From assembly GCA_023052935.1 (NCBI GenBank), contig CM041292.1, positions 138,708,951 through 138,772,950 of the forward strand: 64,000 nucleotides of DNA, read 5' to 3'. This DNA comes from Piezodorus guildinii (taxonomy: Eukaryota; Arthropoda; Insecta; Hemiptera; Pentatomidae). Both the position numbers and the translations under genes were made by a program. Position 1 is the stretch's first letter. Each line of letters opens with the position of its first letter. The notes beneath the pieces are model-generated. The model was not told the origin of the DNA. It saw only the letters and a list, made by a program, of their open reading frames with translations, and ran no database searches. Shown here piece by piece: positions 13,553 through 25,694 of the stretch.

Positions 13553-13691
13553 CTATTGTTAAAATCGATTATCGGTTGTATCTTAAACCTCCTTGCAATA
13601 ACCTATTAATCTTGTTATAACTTTTAATTATATCAATAAAGAAGTGTTTTTGTTTCAAGTATATTACGAATTATTACCATTAGTCACAACA
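13545..13691 (+). repeat. Gypsy 3' LTR
   Basis: 147 bp, apparently identical to the 5' LTR, followed by the GTAAT target duplication at 13692-13696. Confidence 0.93.
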
Positions 13692-13883
13692 GTAATCTCC
13701 GATAATATCCTCAGCGTATTCCGTGATTCGACTAGTTAGAATTGACGAGAATATTTTATAGCATACTGGGAGAAGAGAGATCCCACGATAGTTGTTACAA
13801 TCCGACCTCGGTCCTTTTCTGTGAATCGGAATAAGTATTGATTCTTTCCATTCATCGGGCATTTTTTCAGTTTCCCAGATTTG

Positions 13884-13886
<3 letters not shown>
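13692..13886 (-). CDS. RTE-like LINE reverse transcriptase, 5' part
   Basis: Minus-strand continuation of the LINE at 7781-8970, separated from it only by the gypsy element. The frame shows [18 protein letters not shown] and [10 protein letters not shown], the first conserved RT blocks, and ends at the insertion point within the sequence that reads EIIGDYQCGFRRN in the 29.4-kb copy. Upstream the copy is truncated and joins an (AT)n tract at about 13886. An in-frame stop appears only because of the gypsy junction. Together the two parts cover the RT but no endonuclease. Confidence 0.85.

Positions 13887-13957
<71 letters not shown>
13886..13957. repeat. (AT)n microsatellite
   Basis: Uninterrupted AT, about 72 bp, at the 5' truncation point of the minus-strand LINE. 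The other end of the same LINE also meets (AT)n, so this LINE probably landed within a microsatellite. Confidence 0.95.
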
Positions 13958-13960
<3 letters not shown>

Positions 13961-14079
13961 TGCTAAGGCATGATTATGAGAACAATAAATTCTCGAAACG
14001 TCGCATAGATAAAATTGTTTATTCATTGACTGAAACCTGAGAACACAAACTTAAATTATCAACAGTCCAGAACTGATCA

Positions 14080-14083
<4 letters not shown>

Positions 14084-14152
<69 letters not shown>
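14084..14152. repeat. (AT)n(GT)n microsatellite
   Basis: About 58 bp of AT followed by TGTGTGTGTGTG. Confidence 0.95.
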
Positions 14153-15895
14153 CGCAATTTGTATTAGTTTCATAATTTTTACTCCGTCTCTTTTGAGATA
14201 TTTTCGTGTAACATTGCAAAAAATGAATTTTTGCCATTTTTGAAAATTCATAAACAAAAAAAGACTATGTCCTCAAGATCGAAAATTTTACAGGAAGCTT
14301 ACTTCTTGTCTTAACACCAACATAAGGCTAACCAACATAAGACATAATAATCAAAGGTGAGACGCTTTTCGTTTTTAAACTTTTGACTCGCTAAAAGACG
14401 CTAAAAAGTTTTTTTTTTTTAATTTTCGAGAATTTATCAGACTGGTTTCTTTAACTATTTAGGTAATGAGCTGTGAGGACAAAAAATATAAAGCATATCC
14501 TTAATATATTTTTATTTTGATTTGATTTGACAAAATTACTATAATTAGAGAGACATTCTCAACACGTGCTTTTAGTCTGACTTAAAAACAGCTGCAACAC
14601 TGGAAGTATTAGTCAGAAAAATATTTTGTCCACGGTTTTACATACAGGAAAAGATTCAGAATAATTTAAAAAAAAAATTATGAAAATTTGCATATATATA
14701 AAAAATAGTTACCGTTTAAAAGAATCAGCTATTTCACAGGAAAAATTTCTATTCACGTTGGGACTTCAACTCGTGACTTCAAGAAATGATGTTTACAACT
14801 AAACGAAACTTGAATTATTCAGTATTACATGATATTTTTAACCAATTTTGTAAATAGTAATAAGTACGTAAATGTATTAAAGAGAAAAAAAAGCCACTAG
14901 AGTAATATATAAACATCGGATATAAAAACAAGAGTAATATTTTAATTTATAACGAAGGTGAGAGACGAACGATTTCTTGAATCTATGCGTCACAATACTA
15001 CATAAACAAAACTTGTTTGCTCTTCAGTTCGTCAAAACAAAACGAAAATTATTACTGATTTCTTCCTACATCGAACCTTTCTGGGAACTGATTTCTTTGA
15101 ACGTGGTATTCGAGAATGAGCCAAGAATGCTAAATACAACTGACGATGCTGATTTTTTTATAACGAAACCTTGGGACAAAACAATAACAAATCAATTCGA
15201 CTTAATTATATTAAAAATAGGGCATCATTTTAAGGAAACCAACTACGCAAAAAAAAAAAACTACAACATTCTTTTACATGAGAAATAAATAAAATATTAG
15301 TTGGAAATGCGTACAGATTTAATTTTTTAATTCTACGGCGGAAGCGCCTACGAAAAAATATTTTCTCTTGTTTTACTAAAAATCCAACACGCTATAGTTT
15401 TATAGCTGTTTTTAAATTTAAATTAACTCGTAGATTTCATTTCAAATTTAACACATCAGAGGCTTGTCCTTAATTTACATTAAATTTGTTAAGAAAATAA
15501 TATAAGAAGTTCCTTAAATTATAAAAATTAAAAAAAAAACAGATTTGTGAAAATTGAGATAGACAATTAATAATAAACCTATACAATGGAGTTTATCTAA
15601 AATATTGAATACCGAAATGATGTAACTAATCAGTTAACGCATGTAAACGGCAAAGCAGGACAAAAATCATAATATAACAAATAGAGACATTGCCACACTC
15701 ACTATGAAATCTAGGAAACACTACACTAGATTATTTACTAGCATTAGAGAGACTCAAGATTACGTCCGTTGGTTTATTAATCAGGTTTAATTAGGATAGG
15801 GATCTTTAGGATATCGCAGAGACTAGGGACCGCTAATTTACTTCCCCTCCAAATGACGAAATAACTAAGGATTTTATACCATCTTTTAAAAATCC
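14153..15895. other. AT-rich stretch, nothing recognised
   Basis: Apart from scattered homopolymers, no repeat boundaries. The small frame at 14977-15288 (103 codons) is uninterrupted but has no motif I recognise and is lysine/asparagine rich, as expected of chance in AT-rich DNA. Confidence 0.5.
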
Positions 15896-15978
15896 TAGAA
15901 CCATCTACCGGGTTTGAACCCGCGACCTTGGGCCTAGAAAGCTGTTGTGATATCTACTACCCCACGGGTAACCACCTT
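15896..15978 (-). repeat. tRNA-like SINE head
   Basis: On the minus strand, GCGGGTTCAAACCCG forms a good T-arm-like hairpin with a B box, and TGGGGTAGTAG sits at the right distance upstream for an A box. The ends do not pair as an acceptor stem, so this is a tRNA-derived relic, probably a SINE head whose body extends towards 15780. Confidence 0.5.
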
Positions 15979-16379
15979 AAAGTTTCGTTTTTAGGATCTT
16001 ACAATACTGTCTTAAATCATTTAATGTAAGCATAAATGTTTTTTAATTAAAAAATTTGATTCTCAGCTTTTTTACTCTCCTTCAGTAAAAGATTGACAAG
16101 CAGCAAGTGCTATCTATCTTAATGAATATGGAGGAAACAAGAAGGTATACTACTTAGCAACTTACTTATAAGTCAATGATTTAAGTATGGTTGGAAGGCA
16201 CTGATTAAAAGCTTCAAGTAATCTCCACTTAAAAGTTTACTGAAAATTAGACACACCTATAACTTCAGGCATTCTCAAGATTACTTATTTAACTTACTCT
16301 CGGCTCATTTTCTTGGGTAAGAACATTAAGCAGTCAACTTGTAAGTTGTATTACGTTCTAAATCGGTGTCAATAAATTT

Positions 16380-16497
16380 CTAATTTAATGATAACAGAAT
16401 TTCTCCTTTTTTCTAATTATATTTTAAGATCACAAATTTACTTGTTGTATTCTATTATACAGTTGTAAATTCCAATAAATAAATTTAAAAAAAAAAA
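16380..16497 (+). repeat. Jockey-like LINE 3' end, short copy
   Basis: ACAGTTGTAAATTCCAATAA followed by ATAAATTTAAAAA is shared, in reverse, with the ends of the minus-strand LINE remnants at 19.4, 31.6 and 44.8 kb. It contains AATAAA and ends in a run of A. A severely 5'-truncated copy of that LINE family. Confidence 0.6.
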
Positions 16498-16703
16498 AAA
16501 ATTTTGAAGATTCAACTGCTTCAAAGTTCAAAACGCTATTTCAGCGCTATTTCTTTATCGATAAATATTTATTCGTTGTATTCATAAATTCGCAGACACA
16601 TGGGTATATACATACATACATTATAATTATAAACGCCCGAAAAGGACTAATTTACTATTTCAAAGGATATGCCCGATCTTCATATTTTAAGACTGTTTTA
16701 ATT

Positions 16704-16782
<79 letters not shown>
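16704..16782. repeat. (AT)n microsatellite with one GT interruption
   Basis: About 79 bp of AT broken once near 16716 by ATGTAT. Confidence 0.95.
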
Positions 16783-16786
<4 letters not shown>

Positions 16787-17694
16787 TTTTCGTTATTAGG
16801 AATCTAAGTATTTTGAAACGTAAGATCTTCAATTTCGAGAAGAGGAGAGGAGATCCATTGCATTTAAAATAATAAAACAAAATATATATGAAAATACTTT
16901 ACATCATTGCCAAGCATAAAATAATGTTTACATTTATATATTTTGTAAATGCGAATAAACAAGATACAAAACTGAAGGCTTGGTGTTGTTTACTATTAGT
17001 GTAGATGTTTTGAGTTTTTTTTTTTTAATATTTCTCATGTCTATGTTATTTTTCAATAATACTGCCTTATATCAATTATGGCATTTGTTATATATATATA
17101 TACATATTACTCAAAGGGATCTAGTCCCGGAAATGTTTTTACATCTATTAGTATCATGCCAGACTGCTGTCTGTACCTACCCAGTATCAGAATTGAATAC
17201 ACGCAGAATGCATCCGTTTCTTACCTGAAAAAAAAATCTATATTAGCTTTGAATTAAAAAATAAATAAGAATGCTCATAATAAATAACTTAATTTCATAG
17301 GAAGAAGGAACAATAGTAAGAGAAATAAATTTTTTATAAAAAATAAATTAATCAACTTGTTTACAGGTGTTTCATTTCCAAGACGAACTATCTAAGCTCA
17401 AAATTAATCCTTCTCCATTTCCATTTCAATATTTTTTCTATATATATATATATATATATATATGCCAACCCTGGACCACGACTAGATCACTTAGTCTTTT
17501 TCTTTTCTTCACTTCCACCATTCTCGCGGAGAACTGAGCCTTCCTCTCCTCCGACCACTTCTTTCCTACACTTCTGTCTTTGGCTGCAAGCACCCACATT
17601 TGGTAAACATGTTTCCAGAATTCGACAATATCCATGCAAACTTCGCTTTTTTATTTTCAGTTTTAAAATTATGAGTTCGCTGTGGTGCAGAATA
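16783..17694. other. AT-rich stretch, nothing recognised
   Basis: Contains a short (AT)n at 17441-17463. A GC-richer patch at 17464-17640 has a small minus-strand frame (65 codons) with many lysines and arginines but no recognisable domain; it could be another transposon relic. Confidence 0.45.
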
Positions 17695-18665
17695 TTTTAG
17701 AATATTTTCCTTAAGGCAGCGTCCTGGGCCCTATACTCCACAAACAATTCGCAGACGATATACGAGCTTATCCTAACACTTTCCTTGCAACGTTCGCAGA
17801 TGACACGCCCATCCTATCCACTCGCCCAGATCCTTAAAACTCCAAAGGCACCTTTCTCTAATTGATGATTGGTGTAACAAATTGCAATCCAAGTTAACCA
17901 ACCCAAATGCAAACATGTTACCTTCACACTTCGAAGACAATCCTGCCCTCCAGTTCACTTTAACTCCACTCCGTTCCCTTTCTCAGACACAGTCCGGTAC
18001 CTAGGCTTCCTTCTGGACAAAAGACTAACTTGGAACCTGCATACTAGACTTAACCGGCGATGTGGCCAATTATACAGACTGTTAAACAGAAGATCTCCAC
18101 TTTCTATTGAAAACAAGTTGCTAATTTACAAGACGGTACTGAAACCTATCTGGACCTATGGACTTAAATTGTGGGGAACAGCCAAATTTTCCAACATCAA
18201 ACGCAAACAATCATTTCAATATAAAGTCCTCCGAACAATAGTTAATGCTCCATATTATTTCCACCTTAATATTTCATTTATTAAGACCTTATTCCTTCAA
18301 AATTCTCCAAATTCCATGAGAACCTTATTCATCGCCCTAATCCTCTAGCTTAATCTCTAACCAGCTCCACAAACCCTTACCATCCCTCCAGAAGGTTGAA
18401 ACGGCAGTGGCCCCGAGACCTCTTGTAAACATTTATATTGGAGTTCTAGCGCTGGTTAGATTCTCCACTCAATGTGCCTCATGTATGACGCTTCTATATA
18501 GGTATGAGTGAGTTCTGGACTTCGTATATATTTTGTTGATTCCATATTGTATATAGATTGTATTATAATCTTATTGCTGCGTAAATATTGTATGAATGTT
18601 ATATTTGATCACCATAATTAATGTCCAAATTAGGGCAGACTGTAATAAATATCACTCAATAAAAA
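17695..18665 (+). pseudogene. Decayed jockey-like LINE, RT C-terminal part
   Basis: Reverse transcriptase remnants in shifting frames. GGCAGCGTCCTGGGCCC at 17715 encodes GSVLGP; about 17793 reads FADDTPILSTRP, the catalytic block. From 17998 a clean frame runs YLGFLLDKRLTWNLHTRLNR into LLIYKTVLKPIWTYGLKLWG, typical jockey-clade C-terminal RT. About 18395 reads RRLKRQWPRDLL before a stop, then an untranslated tail to about 18660. At least two frame changes and internal stops. The same family appears at 19.4 and 31.6 kb in reverse orientation. Confidence 0.75.
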
Positions 18666-19364
18666 TTGTTATGAACCATAATAAAAATATGCGTATAGAC
18701 ACTGTTTGAAAAAAACAACTAATATTTTGCCCCTTCTCTCCTAAAAAGAAAATCGTGCCCACTCACTAGTACTGACACCTACATATACCCAACGGCAAGT
18801 GCGTTTTTTAAATGTTTTTTATTATAGTTGTCAGTGTTGCTTCAATATTCCTTCCGCGGTATTACAATTCGATTCCTAGATCCTTTAGAGGAGGATTAAA
18901 ACTTTGTATGTGGCTTAATGAAATAACAAATCTAACTTTCTTTTATAAAACGAGTAATATTGCCACTCCCTTGAAATTGAACATTGATCTGTTTTCAGAA
19001 TTCCAGATATAACTGTCGGTTCGATATTGGAGACTCGTCAAAGGATGGGTTAATTTTCAGCAAAGAGCCAGTGGAAGGGTTTTTATTAACAAACATATTA
19101 TTTGTCTCTTTTATTTTTAAAAATCACTTTTACATCCTTTATTCTTTCTAATTATACTTCCTAAGGGAGTGTTTTTTATAAAAAAGAACAAGAGTTCTAA
19201 TTAATTTGATTTAATAACTTAATCACCGTGATGAATCACTTTTAATTTAGAGATGAAATAGCATAAATACGCATATTTTTGTCTTCACTAATAAATTAAC
19301 AAATATTAAATGAAATATTGGGAGTAGGTTAACGAACCGGACAACTGATCTGATACAGAACTCA
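18666..19364. other. AT-rich stretch, nothing recognised
   Basis: No coding motif or clear repeat. A 66-codon frame at 18812 has no recognisable feature. Confidence 0.5.
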
Positions 19365-19910
19365 AATGCCAATTTTTTAATTTAAATAAAAATATATTTT
19401 ATTGAAATTTACAACTGTATATTATAATACATCAAGTAAATATGCTGATAAAAGATAGTGTACATGAAACAAGTGAAGAGAAACTACTCATTGGCAGCAC
19501 TCTAGTAATCAATCTAAACAAGAAGGTCTCGAGACCATCTTCTCTTCAGACGCCTCGGTGGATTATCAGGAATTGTAGAGGAAGCAAAGATTGGAACTAG
19601 TGTATTAGAGTAGGGATGGAGTTTGTCATGGATGAAATGATACGGGCCAAATCAGCTACATACGGAATATGGAGGTCTTTAAGAATGATTTTATTTGTGA
19701 CAAAGTAAGGAGCGTTGATGATTTTACGAAGGATTTCGGATTGTAAGGATTGGATACGGGAAGAATTGGATGGTTTAGTAGAGCCCCATAACTCAACGCC
19801 GTAGGTCCAGATAGGCTTTATGATTGTCATGTAAATGAGTCTTTTGTAGTTAAGTGAAAGGTTAGAGCGTTTGTCTAGTAAGTGTTGGAGTAGCCGAAAA
19901 CAAAATACCG
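19365..19910 (-). pseudogene. 5'-truncated jockey-like LINE
   Basis: Minus strand. It opens with RLLQHLLDKRSNLSLNYKR and IKPIWTYGVELWGSTKPSN, then RIQSLQSEILRKIINAPYF, the C-terminal part of a jockey-clade RT. The frame breaks, then a 3' UTR closely related to 31545-31740 follows, ending in the complement of CAATAAA near 19400. Truncated abruptly at about 19910. Non-functional. Confidence 0.75.
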
Positions 19911-20325
19911 ATTTAAATTTTTTAATTATTTTTTTTATTTATACCTCCTTAAGGATCTTTTAGTTTTGATCATTTGAAATGATCAATAATTGATCTTGCA
20001 TTTTAAACAGTTATAAAAATGAATTAACCTAAGCTCTAAAAAAAAATCGTTAAAAACTAACAGAAGAAAAAGGATATATTTTAATTAAGAAAGAATCTGA
20101 TCTTTTTACATTAATCCCTAAAGGTTTGAAACAAAAAATCGTGTGCCTTCAAGAAGAAACTTTTTGTTGCTCGAAGGTTTCAAGTATTAAACATTCGTGT
20201 TTGGACCTTTTACGGAAACATTTCCCGTATTTCATTTCCTTAGCATTTCTGTTTATAAAAGTATAAAGGTTGTTTGCCGTTCTATTTTTTTTTTTTTTAA
20301 TATATACGAATTGTAATATATACGA

Positions 20326-20365
<40 letters not shown>

Positions 20366-20582
20366 TATTCTGGAAAATCCTGTTAGCAGCATGTATTAGA
20401 GACGGGAAGTTAGTGAATAGTTTAACCGATGTGTATTCGCTCCATTATTACTTAAGGTTACATATTTTACAAAGGATATCTATCCTCTGAAAATTTTATA
20501 ATTAATTTTTTCTAATTGAACGATAAATATCTCTTATGGATAAAGTTAAATGTATTTTACTTATTTATAATAATTATCCGAT

Positions 20583-20585
<3 letters not shown>
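19911..20585. other. AT-rich stretch with homopolymers
   Basis: Contains a 33-bp or so run of A around 20328-20360 and T runs near 20286. Nothing else recognised. Confidence 0.55.

Positions 20586-20620
<35 letters not shown>
20586..20620. repeat. (AC)n microsatellite
   Basis: About 17 repeats of AC. It is the only long non-AT dinucleotide tract in the window. Confidence 0.95.
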
Positions 20621-20622
<2 letters not shown>

Positions 20623-20729
20623 CTAATGTGTACCTCAGCTTTTAACTCTTCAACAACTCCTAATATTGCTTATTAAAACATCAATACAGGCAGTTTTTTT
20701 TTTGTCTCACCTGTCATAAAATGAACTAC

Positions 20730-21975
20730 AAACTACAATCTTGAAATCCCTTACCAACGACTATGGACCGAACAATATCCTTGTTAAACTAATGAAAAAA
20801 ACTAATAAATCCAGCCTACGATCCCTCATACCGGTTCTCTATTTTATTTATAACTTCTCTAACCAAAAATCCATTTTCCCTTCTTTCAGATAAACTGCCT
20901 TGGTCCGATTAATAAATAAAGTTCCGAATCCTACCTCACCACAAGATTCCCGTTCTATCTTCTTCCTCACGAATCTTTCAAAACCGCTCGAACGCCTTGT
21001 TCAAAACCAACTTTCAAATTTCTTAAATCTTTGAAAAGTCCCACCTTGGTCCATTCCGGTCCGGTTTTCGGCCTGGTTATTCAATCCAATCAGCTTTAAA
21101 TTATAAAAGACCTCCTAACTGTCATCAATAAAAAAACAATCAATACTTATTCACCTGGATTCCCCCCCAAAAAAATCAGTTGGCTATAGATCGATCCTAC
21201 ATACACCGGGTTCTTTTAATGACCTCCCTTTGCATATTAATCACTCTAAATACCACCTCTATGCTGACCATTTTCAAATATACCTTTCTTTCCCACCTTC
21301 CGACCTATTACCAGCCACAAAAAGACTACAAGAGGACTTAAATCGAATGTCAGTGGTCTGTAGTCAGTAATCTGAAACTAAATGTTGAAAAAACAAAAGA
21401 AATGGTAATGGGGGAGTAACCTTTGACCAAACCCTTCATATACTTCATATAAATAACCGTCCTACTTTTTCCATCTTAAAGCGACTGAATGACCTTCGTC
21501 CCCTATTCCCCCATGAAATCAAAAAACTACGTTACCTCTCTAACATTCTTACACTTAAACTTCAATTTTACATTAGAGGTAAAAATAAAACGCTTAGTTA
21601 ATTGCTTTGTTCGATGCATATTCAGGGTCCTGGGTTACAGCCCCGTCACTCATTTTAATAGCGATTTTAGGTTGCTTCATCCTTCTAATCGCCGCAAGTA
21701 TTTCCTTGCAGCATTCCTATACCAAGTTATATAATCCCGTAATACATCATAAATTTTCCTCTTACGATTTAAATCCTCTGTTCATCCCCATTATACAGGC
21801 TCTACATCTCCAAATTCATACAAAACGGCCCATCGACCTGCACATTTCGACCAACCTTTTTCATCTGATTCTCAATCCAATGGAATTCTATTCCTCAATC
21901 AATCCGTCACTTCAAATATCTTGCTGACTACAAATCCCGCTTGTTTAATCTTCTCGTGACCAATCAGTCACAATA
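20730..21975 (+). pseudogene. Decayed L2/CR1-like LINE reverse transcriptase
   Basis: No long frame survives, but fragments in order match a LINE RT. About 20925 reads VPNPTS, then SISILPHLSKPLERLVQNQL with small frame changes. About 21235 reads INHSKYHLYADHFQIYLSFPPSDL, where the catalytic YADD has become YADH. About 21890 reads NSIPQSIRHFKYLADYKSRL then FNLL, which resembles the C-terminal WNSLPxSIR segment of CR1/L2-type LINEs. Multiple stops. The clade assignment rests mainly on that last segment. Confidence 0.6.
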
Positions 21976-22137
21976 AAACTGTAAATAAGATTCGATTTTT
22001 CTTTTTCTTTTAAATATTTCATATCAAGTTTTGTGAAATTGTTTATATATTCATTCTATTTACTCAAAGCCCATTTTCTGTATTCTGTAAATTCCAAAGG
22101 GACTCCACTCCATTACTTTATTATAAAGAAGATGAGG

Positions 22138-22300
22138 AAGATGGTTGGGGGTGCGGTCATAAATTAAAAACACACAATTAAAAATAAGCGTTATTTTAAT
22201 TATGTGCCGACGTTTCGGCCTACAATGTGGGCCTTCATCAGGGCTAAAAGAAACAAGATAACAACCAATGTAATTATAGACTTAATAATGCGTTAGGTAT
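22138..22300 (-). mobile_element. Penelope-like pseudo-LTR arm, single copy
   Basis: Starts near GGGGTGCGGTCATAAATTAA and runs through CCGACGTTTCGGCC and TTCATCAGGGCTAAAAG. The layout and several short words match the arms of the inverted structure at 33215-34256 (GGTGGAGGTCATTAAATG, CCAACGTTTCGACC, TCATCAGGGCTAAAAA), but the sequence is clearly diverged, so it is a related family. No mirrored arm found nearby. The right boundary is uncertain; AT-rich sequence with three loose copies of TTATAAAGTATGGAA (22375-22460) follows and may belong to it. Confidence 0.5.
22198..22252 (-). ncRNA. Hammerhead-ribozyme-like motif (copy C)
   Basis: On the minus strand: AGCC, then CTGATGA (22235-22241), a GGCC/GGCC hairpin, GAAA (22213-22216), ACGT self-complementary helix III with cleavage triplet GTC, then GGC pairing with GCC as helix I. 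All core bases of a minimal type I hammerhead are present. One extra A sits between CTGATGA and helix II, which may weaken or abolish activity. Penelope-like elements are known to carry hammerheads in their terminal repeats. Confidence 0.5.
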
Positions 22301-25300
22301 ATAATAATAATATGACAGTAATAAATTATGGGAACATAAATAATATTAAATGTAAAATGATAATAAGATGACAATTATAAAGTATGGAAATAAGGAGACA
22401 GTTATAAAGTATGGAAATAAACAAAATTAAGATGATAGTTATAAAGTATGGAAGTAGACATAATTGAGATGATAATATTGTAATGAGAATATATAAATAG
22501 AGACTAAGTAAATGAAAAAAAAAATGATAAAGGAAAAATATGTGAACAATTAAAATTTTAAATATTAACAATTTTGAGTTGATATATGACGGTAATATAT
22601 TAAAAACATAGTTAAGAGTATAGGTAATATATAAAAAAATATAGTCATTACAAAAGAGAAACAGTATGAATAAAAAATAATAATTTAAATTTTAAAATAA
22701 TGTAATATTAAACTAATAATTATATGTCAGGATATGTAACGGAGAAAGATATGAGTATGGAATGGGGGAGAAAGAAATGGGCGATGAAAAAAGACCCTTA
22801 TCAATAAGAAAAAATACTTACGTGACGACGTAAAAGCGTTGCCTACAGAAGTGATGTTTCCCAGTTTAATTATTATTATAAAGAATAATCATGACTTCAT
22901 TTATTTATAATTTATTAGTATTATAATCTTTGAAAACTCAAGATTATAGAGAGAGTTAATAAGGGGTGAAGAAAATAGAAAAATTTAAATAGTTTAGACG
23001 AAAATCGAATGTTTACATAAAAACTAAACAGAATCTCTAGAGCTTTTAATACTAATAATTTTTCAAGTAGAAATGTAAGTAAAAGTTGTTTGATTCCGGT
23101 CAGCAAATACTAGTTTATATTAACTTCCATTCTGAATTTATTTTTGTAAGTTGTAAGCACCGTAACCAACGTTAACTTTCCAACTTTCACAGAACATTCC
23201 GAACAGAGCTTTCTAAGAAGCCGACATCACACTAAAGAGGTCACGACAAACAATGACAATTCCACTACCGCACATTTAGGAGAATTCATTTGAATAATAT
23301 TACGACTTATTCCAAAGGAAATAAAGTAAATAAAATAATCTGTAGGCTACTGATACTTAAAGATGCTTGTAAAATAGTAACAGGATCAAAGATATCAAGA
23401 GTTGTAACATCGTAACAAGAACATCTCGCATGTCTCCGCTAATTCGGTTTATTAAAACATGAAATATAGATAGGGATAATTGCTGGATTACGTGACAACC
23501 ACACCTTTTAGGTGTCTGAATGACACTTCAGGAATGAACGACAAATAAAAAAATCATAACAACCGAACAATGTTAATAAATGTAACATATTAACAATAAT
23601 TTTAATTATTTTCTTTTTATTAAAAAAGTAAAAAAAAAATTGGAGGCATTGGCAGTTTTAAGTTGAAAATCAAGTTAATACTTGAATATGACCTTTCTAC
23701 AAACGATTGATAATTCAGATTTTTTTTATTAACTCTTACCTAAGCTAATCTTTTCCTATTTTACTTCAAATGGTAACTATTTTTTTCTAAGAACAGAATG
23801 ATTTGTAAAATCGAAATGTACGAGGGATTATTTGTATTTATTTTATATGCTTAAGATTATTTTACTTTAATTAAATAGTTATAATAATTAAAATCAACTT
23901 TGATAAATTATTTTAATCATAGATATCATTGATAGACATTTCACATTTTAGTTCATTTATTTTTTTTAAATCAGAGTACAGTATCTATTTGTCGACAGCT
24001 TCTTTCTATGCTCTAAAATATAATTAAATAAACTACTTCTTTTTTTATATAAAAAAGATTTTTTTTTTCAAATCTATGAAAAGTCTTCTTTATAGCTCAT
24101 TAAAGCACCAAAATAAAATTACTGAACACTAACACTTCTCATCATTTAAAGGATGAGGTAGGAGCATGGCTATACAGAAATATGAAAATTCGTCGTTGAT
24201 AGGGCCAAGTAACAACATTTTATGTTGCGTTGATTCTCAAGAATTCTAGAAATTATTTTAATCACTTTATTTCAAACCTTAAGTATGGATTTTTTTCCTC
24301 CGATAAACTTGATTTTTTTTCCCTCCATGAATTTCAAACACAGAAAAAAATAAGAAGAAATATACATACATATATGTGGGTCAATCCATTAGAAATTATT
24401 TTTTTATTTATAAAAATATAAATGAATCTAAATGATTGAGTACCATATATAAAAAATAAATGAAAAACCAGCTTCCCATTCAAACGGCCCTAAATGCTGA
24501 GAAAAAAAAAAACCCTTTCATTCCACCTAAGGTTATTAGTAATCTCACCGTCCATTTATGCTAAAGTCTCTAGTAGATTTGCAAAGATTGTAAGCATTAC
24601 ATATGAGGGTCAAACAATAAATAATGATTAGTTCTAGTCAATAACCAATTCTATTGGTGTTTCCTCCATGGCAGACTCATGAGTAAATCTATTCCAGTCC
24701 AGTAGACCTTTTGACAGTGCATACTAAGAAAAACGTGTAAGAAAAGGGAAAACCCCGAAGTATTTAAGAAAACAACGTCAACAACAAATAAAAAACCAAA
24801 GGAATTTTTTTGTTCTAGTTTTATTTAGCCATTTTACATGCGAGACCAACACAAGGCAAGTGAAGAGAAACTGCAGTGATTTTTAAATTTATCTTTGTAT
24901 TTGGTTGGTATTTCAAGTGATATGACTACTCAGTTGGCAAAGAGTTCCGAGATTTCGCTGAAAATGAAAGAAACAATAACTTATTAACATAAAAATGAAA
25001 TTTCGTAGGAGTCGAGGAAAAACTGAGAATGAAACAGGACTAAATATTTGATAACTGCAAAATATTCGGCACCCGTTGCTGGTCTTTATTGCAACATATA
25101 AATATGAGGATACACAAAGAACTCGAAGTCTTCAAAAATAATAATTTGTCTATTATCTTCTCAAACCATCTTTTTCAAGATTATTGCGGTCGGTTATTCA
25201 TTACGTTACACTTGGCAATAATTCACAAAAGTGATTTTGTAACTTAGCGTTACAAAAACGATTTTCAGAATGGCACAGTCACCTAGATCGAATTTACTTT

Positions 25301-25660
25301 TTTGGAAAAGGAATAAACCTAAAATAATTACTTGCAGATTGGAAAAAGGTTTAATTTAGTTAGATAGTTGAGGTTAACGATCAAAACAGGTGTTTTAATC
25401 GACAAAATTGTATTTAATTATTTTTTTAAATTACAGATATAAGAACGAATAGCGAGAATGTATATTTTCTAAAAAAATATTTTAAGTTACATGAAATATC
25501 GGATAAACCAAATACATTTGCATAGCCTTATAATTCATTTTTTATTTGATCTTATCATCTGTTTTTTGTGTGTGTGTGTTTTTTGTCTGTAAGGATATGA
25601 AACTTTAAACAAGCTGTATTTTTATATATAACAATAATTATCGGTAAATGTAACAATAAC
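22301..25660. other. AT-rich stretch, nothing recognised
   Basis: Apart from the short loose repeats at 22375-22460, no coding motif, RNA gene or paired terminal repeats noticed in 3.3 kb. Small open frames are low-complexity. Confidence 0.45.
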
Positions 25661-25694
25661 TTCTTCTTCTTTTGCTTCTCCCTGTTGTGCCGTA

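Larger units (their letters stand above)
8971..13691 (+). mobile_element. Gypsy (Ty3)-type LTR retrotransposon, nested in a LINE
   Basis: A complete 4.72-kb element with 147-bp LTRs at both ends that look identical base for base, a primer-binding-like site, gag and pol frames and a purine-rich tract before the 3' LTR. It is flanked by a 5-bp GTAAT duplication. Pol order is protease, RT, RNase H, integrase, which is the Ty3/gypsy order, and there is no env-like frame after integrase. The ends read TATTGTAAC and GTCACAACA, an imperfect inverted pair in which TG appears as TA at the 5' end. Identical LTRs argue for recent insertion. It interrupts the RT of an RTE-like LINE, so that LINE is older. 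Confidence 0.95.

Noticed and set aside
15896..15978. Functional tRNA gene on the minus strand
   Set aside because: The T-arm is good but there is no acceptor stem and the D/anticodon spacing is irregular.
20586..22460. CRISPR-like array from the (AC)n tract and the repeated TTATAAAGTATGGAA words
   Set aside because: Microsatellite and irregular short repeats with no constant spacing; the sequence is eukaryotic.
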